Of a stretch of DNA of 8,311 nucleotides, positions 6,296 to 8,311 are shown one piece after another. The DNA comes from Candidatus Woesearchaeota archaeon. Its GTDB lineage: Archaea; Nanoarchaeota; Nanoarchaeia; UBA10117; ARS21. The position numbers and the translations under genes are program-made. The first letter of the stretch is position 1, and every line of letters begins with the position of its first letter. The stretch is taken from contig NZAU01000134.1 of assembly GCA_002686215.1 (NCBI GenBank), positions 1 to 8,311 on the forward strand, written 5' to 3'. The notes below the pieces were generated by a model. The model had not been told where the DNA came from, did no database searches, and saw only the letters and a program-made list of their open reading frames with translations.

Positions 6296-6733
6296 TTATG
6301 ACTCTTCTTGTTGTTTTCCCTTCTTACCAATGTTGTATTTCTGCTCCAGAGTCCACTCATTCTTGTCTCTGTAAGGCAGCACCTTGATCTGATTCAGTGG
6401 TGCAATGTCAAGGATGGTATCTTCACTTACAACTGAGATGAGACCCCAATCAGCAAGCAGGCGAGTAATACGATTCCTACGCTGAACATCATTGACAGTA
6501 AGATTAGCGTACTTCCCATCAAGGGCAAATAGCTCCTTAAAGTGAACTATGTAATATTTACCCTGCTTGTGTAGAATATGGCAAGATTGGTAAAGTTTCT
6601 TTTCCTTGCGAGAAGCAACACCAATTCTTGTCAGAGTCTCTCTTACCTTCAAGAAATCATCTGGTTCATTCAATCTGACCTCAATCATTTTATCTTGAGA
6701 CCAATTCACCTGAGGTTCAGTTGTTTGAGTCAT
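6296..6733 (-). CDS. regA: RegA, translational repressor of early phage genes
   Basis: RegA binds A/U-rich mRNA around start codons of early replication genes and blocks ribosome loading. The match to T4 RegA (122 residues) is plain: MIEVRLNEPDDFLKVRETLT, then LYQSCHILHKQGKYYIVHFK and LLADWGLISVV, ending near KYNIGKK. This protein has 145 residues: 15 extra at the N-terminus (MTQTTEPQVNWSQDK) before the methionine equivalent to T4 Met1, plus a longer basic/Gln tail. The start at 6733 is preferred because it has AAGGTGG about 7 nt upstream and forms an ATGA overlap with the gp62 stop; the ATG at 6688 has no good ribosome site. It is the last gene before the terminator at 6266-6290. RegA commonly represses its own mRNA; I cannot point to a specific site here. 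Confidence 0.95.
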   Translation of the reverse strand: MTQTTEPQVNWSQDKMIEVRLNEPDDFLKVRETLTRIGVASRKEKKLYQSCHILHKQGKYYIVHFKELFALDGKYANLTVNDVQRRNRITRLLADWGLISVVSEDTILDIAPLNQIKVLPYRDKNEWTLEQKYNIGKKGKQQEES

Positions 6734-7098
6734 TGTTTTCCACCTTTGTCAAGTCGTTTTTTGATAAATTCAATTTGTTCATTAGATAGGATTTTCATGA
6801 TCTGAGATGCTTTTTCAGTACTATATCCATAGTATTGTTTGACAAACTCTAAATCAGAATTTTTATCTTTACGAATCCAAGGAGAGAATCTCTTCCTTTT
6901 CCTGACAATATTTATAAAAAAGTTATACTGGATGTCCTTATCTAGGAAGTGATACTTATTCATTTCATTGGCATACATGATTGTATCCATGTGACCAGAC
7001 ATGCATCTGTTGACAATAAAAGGAGGATATTCCTTTGTATGGTCAGTCAGATCTTCCTTAGAAAAATTAATTGAGTTGAGCCAGTCTTTCAGTTCCAT
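6730..7098 (-). CDS. 62: Clamp loader small subunit gp62
   Basis: This 122-residue protein fits the cyanophage form of gp62, which with gp44 loads the sliding clamp gp45 onto primer ends. Recognition rests on the sequence (MELKDWLNSINFSKEDLT, IVNRCMSGHMDTIMYANEMN, RKRKRFSPWIRK, VKQYYGYS) and on its place directly before regA, as in T4. It is much shorter than T4 gp62 (187 residues), and direct similarity to T4 is slight, with only GKRYGKW against RKRFSPW resembling each other. The start is inside the end of the methyltransferase gene (32 bp overlap) and has no visible Shine-Dalgarno, only an A/T-rich run, so it probably relies on coupled translation. The partner gp44 is not in the window and may lie beyond 8311. 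Confidence is high for a clamp-loader subunit, a little less than for the polymerase. Confidence 0.85.
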   Translation of the reverse strand: MELKDWLNSINFSKEDLTDHTKEYPPFIVNRCMSGHMDTIMYANEMNKYHFLDKDIQYNFFINIVRKRKRFSPWIRKDKNSDLEFVKQYYGYSTEKASQIMKILSNEQIEFIKKRLDKGGKQ

Positions 7099-7921
7099 AA
7101 TTAAAAAGTAGAAGTTCTTTTCTGTCTTTCTGCTCTCTCATGTATTGTCCAACAGACCTGAGAGTATATGTATGATCAAATTCTGCCATACTCCAATTTT
7201 CAAACCTATCTTTGATAAGTTGATCTGAATTATAACTCACTATTGAATCAAAGGTGCAATTGACACAATCATTGGCAAAGTCATCATGATTGAAACCCTT
7301 GTGCATATCTCCTTTCTTACCATACAAATTATCCTTAATATCATATGGTGGATCAAGATAGATGAATGCTTTTCTTTCTGATTGCTCATCAAACATCACA
7401 TCTTGATATGTGGTATTAGTAATTGTCCAATTCTTAATAATTTGAGAAAAAGCAGGAAGTCTATCAATTCCTCTTTGTGTAAAATTATTGTCTGATGCCA
7501 TCTTTGAGAAAGATGATGATTCTGTCAGACCAGAATAAGAGCACTTATTGACAATATAAAAACTGATTGCTGTCCAGAATGGATCTTCACTAGTATGAAG
7601 ATATTGCTTAGATTCAAGAAACAATCCCTTTGCTGATGCAGGTTCTGGATACCTGGACTTCAATTCAGTAAGTTTGTCTCTCATCCTCTTACCATTTGCT
7701 TGCAGTTGTTGCCAGAAATTGACCAGTGGAGGGTAGAGATCATTAACCCAGATGTCCATCTTGGGATACATCTTGGAGATATGAATTGCTACTGATCCTC
7801 CACCAACAAATGGTTCACGATATTCATCATATCCTGAAAGATCAGGCACATGAGAAAAGATTTTTGTTAGTGCTCTAGATTTTCCACCAGGATAACGAAG
7901 AGGTGTTTTCAAAGATTTCAT
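7067..7921 (-). CDS. DNA adenine methyltransferase, D12 class (Dam-like)
   Basis: This 284-residue enzyme transfers a methyl group from S-adenosylmethionine to N6 of adenine in DNA. D12-class motifs appear in order: TPLRYPGGKS (6-15, motif X), REPFVGGGSVAI (35-46, motif I, SAM binding), VNDLYPPL (59-66), and the catalytic LDPPYD (189-194, motif IV). SIVSYNSD (227-234) would follow in the fold. Many enzymes of this class recognise GATC, but specificity cannot be read from the sequence. The start at 7921 begins right after the His-rich gene's stop (TAATATG), which argues for coupling; an in-frame extension of 27 codons to 8002 is simply the His-tract read in another frame. No Shine-Dalgarno is visible. 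The likely role is self-protection from restriction or control of phage DNA, with no cognate endonuclease seen in the window. It lies in a clamp-loader operon, an unusual place. Confidence 0.93.
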   Translation of the reverse strand: MKSLKTPLRYPGGKSRALTKIFSHVPDLSGYDEYREPFVGGGSVAIHISKMYPKMDIWVNDLYPPLVNFWQQLQANGKRMRDKLTELKSRYPEPASAKGLFLESKQYLHTSEDPFWTAISFYIVNKCSYSGLTESSSFSKMASDNNFTQRGIDRLPAFSQIIKNWTITNTTYQDVMFDEQSERKAFIYLDPPYDIKDNLYGKKGDMHKGFNHDDFANDCVNCTFDSIVSYNSDQLIKDRFENWSMAEFDHTYTLRSVGQYMREQKDRKELLLFNYGTERLAQLN

Positions 7922-7922
7922 A

Positions 7923-8183
7923 TTAGTGGATTGTAACTCTGAACAACCAGGATGGGATTGCATGATAGTGCTTAATGCCATGGTGCCCATGTCCATGACC
8001 ATGCCTATGCTTATGAGTGTGGGTCACACCTGTTTTGAAGTGGGTGTGATAATGCTTGTGTGTCTTGCCATGATGGTGATGATGTCCATGCCTATGACCA
8101 TGATTTGCATGACCATAAGCAGGACCTCCAGAAATAGCAGGTGTTGCAATCATCAATCCAAAAAGTGGTAAAAGAAATTTCAT
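7923..8183 (-). CDS. Histidine-rich, probably exported small protein (metal-binding candidate)
   Basis: This 86-residue protein has an N-terminal signal peptide pattern (K2, hydrophobic FLLPLFGLMIATP, then AISGG with a likely cut near residues 18-19) followed by an extremely histidine-rich mature part. I count 24 His, nearly all between residues 25 and 74, as GHG, HTH, HKH and a run of five (34-38), with Gly, Lys and Thr between. There are no Cys and few acidic residues. Such sequences in other proteins bind Ni, Zn, Cu or Co, so a periplasmic metal buffer is possible; this is inference and no family is recognised. The ATG overlaps the preceding stop (ATGA) and has GGAGAG about 6-8 nt upstream. 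The end (AIPSWLFRVTIH) abuts the methyltransferase start. The reading frame is supported by signal peptide, ribosome site and junctions on both sides. Confidence 0.8.
   Translation of the reverse strand: MKFLLPLFGLMIATPAISGGPAYGHANHGHRHGHHHHHGKTHKHYHTHFKTGVTHTHKHRHGHGHGHHGIKHYHAIPSWLFRVTIH
7962..8111 (-). repeat. Low-complexity histidine codon tract
   Basis: The His-rich segment is built of CAT/CAC codons alternating with GGN, AAG, ACN and CGN. The part at about 7978-8010 reads as imperfect copies of CATGGN on the minus strand. This pattern could grow or shrink by slippage, so length may vary among related phages. Confidence 0.7.
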
Positions 8184-8311
8184 TTTAGACTCTCCACAGC
8201 ATAATTTACAGATTCAGACATTTGACGGTAACCTGATCCAACATAGATTTGTACTGCAACAACAGCAACAGTGCAAATTCCCCAGAACAGATAGTAGTGA
8301 GATGATTTAAT
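8180..8311 (-). CDS. Small membrane protein, C-terminal part, cut by the window edge
   Basis: This open frame enters from beyond 8311 and ends at 8180, giving the last 43 residues. It starts IKSSHYYLFWG and contains one hydrophobic segment of about 20 residues (YYLFWGICTVAVVAVQIYVG), enough for one membrane helix, then a short polar end GYRQMSESVNYAVESLK. I do not recognise a family. That it is a real gene is supported by the ATGA overlap between its stop and the start of the His-rich gene, the same coupling seen at the other junctions. A single-helix membrane protein coupled to an exported His-rich protein suggests they act together at the cell envelope, but this is inference. The start and full length are outside the window. 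Confidence 0.7.
   Translation of the reverse strand: MKSSHYYLFWGICTVAVVAVQIYVGSGYRQMSESVNYAVESLK

Noticed and set aside
7922..8002. 27-codon N-terminal extension of the methyltransferase
   Set aside because: It is the His-rich gene read in another frame. The D12 family normally starts close to the PLRYPGGKS motif, and the TAATATG junction fits the start at 7921.
7926..8171. Plus-strand open frame rich in methionine, opposite the His-rich gene
   Set aside because: CAT codons read as ATG on the other strand, so it is a mirror of the His tract. It has no ribosome site and opposes all other genes.
1..8311. Depletion of GATC sites as a sign of Dam specificity
   Set aside because: By an approximate count by eye there are about 35 GATC sites, close to what base composition predicts, so there is no avoidance and no evidence for or against GATC as the target.
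1..8311. tRNA genes, CRISPR arrays, integrase or attachment sites
   Set aside because: Noncoding space is limited to two gaps of about 100 bp, both explained by terminators, promoters and leaders; none of these elements is seen.

Overview
The window looks like part of the DNA replication and recombination cluster of a T4-like cyanophage (a myovirus of marine Synechococcus or Prochlorococcus). The basis is the set and order of T4 core genes (clamp-loader gp62, RegA, family B polymerase gp43, UvsX, helicase gp41) together with accessory genes typical of cyanophages (Hsp20, a 2OG-Fe(II) oxygenase, a predicted Sm-like protein). The DNA is fairly A+T-rich. Every gene is on the minus strand, so transcription runs from high to low coordinates. 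I see no tRNA, CRISPR, integrase or insertion sequence.

Layout in transcription order. (1) 8311 to 6296: the 3' end of a small membrane protein gene, a histidine-rich secreted protein, a D12-class (Dam-like) adenine methyltransferase, gp62 and RegA. These overlap or abut and end in a rho-independent terminator at 6266-6290. (2) 6277 to 5688: a stand-alone hsp20 unit with its own extended -10 promoter, a leader of about 55 nt and its own terminator. (3) 5705 to 1: a strong sigma70-type promoter overlaps the hsp20 terminator and appears to drive eight overlapping genes: a predicted Sm-like protein, a second shorter protein that appears to be its paralogue, a 77-residue helical protein, gp43, a 65-residue protein, UvsX, a 2OG-Fe(II) oxygenase and gp41. 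gp41 runs off the window at position 1.

The genes form a coherent machine: gp62 helps load the sliding clamp, gp43 copies DNA, gp41 unwinds it, UvsX drives strand invasion and recombination-dependent replication, and RegA represses translation of early mRNAs. Most junctions are ATGA, TGATG or TAATG overlaps, so translational coupling is probably widespread. Intergenic space exists only on the two sides of hsp20, and each gap holds a terminator fused to a promoter.

The parts most worth following up are the His-rich exported protein with its membrane-protein and methyltransferase neighbours, placed just before gp62; the tandem Sm-like pair; the two composite terminator-promoter elements; and the short protein before gp43, whose C-terminal tail resembles a clamp-binding peptide.
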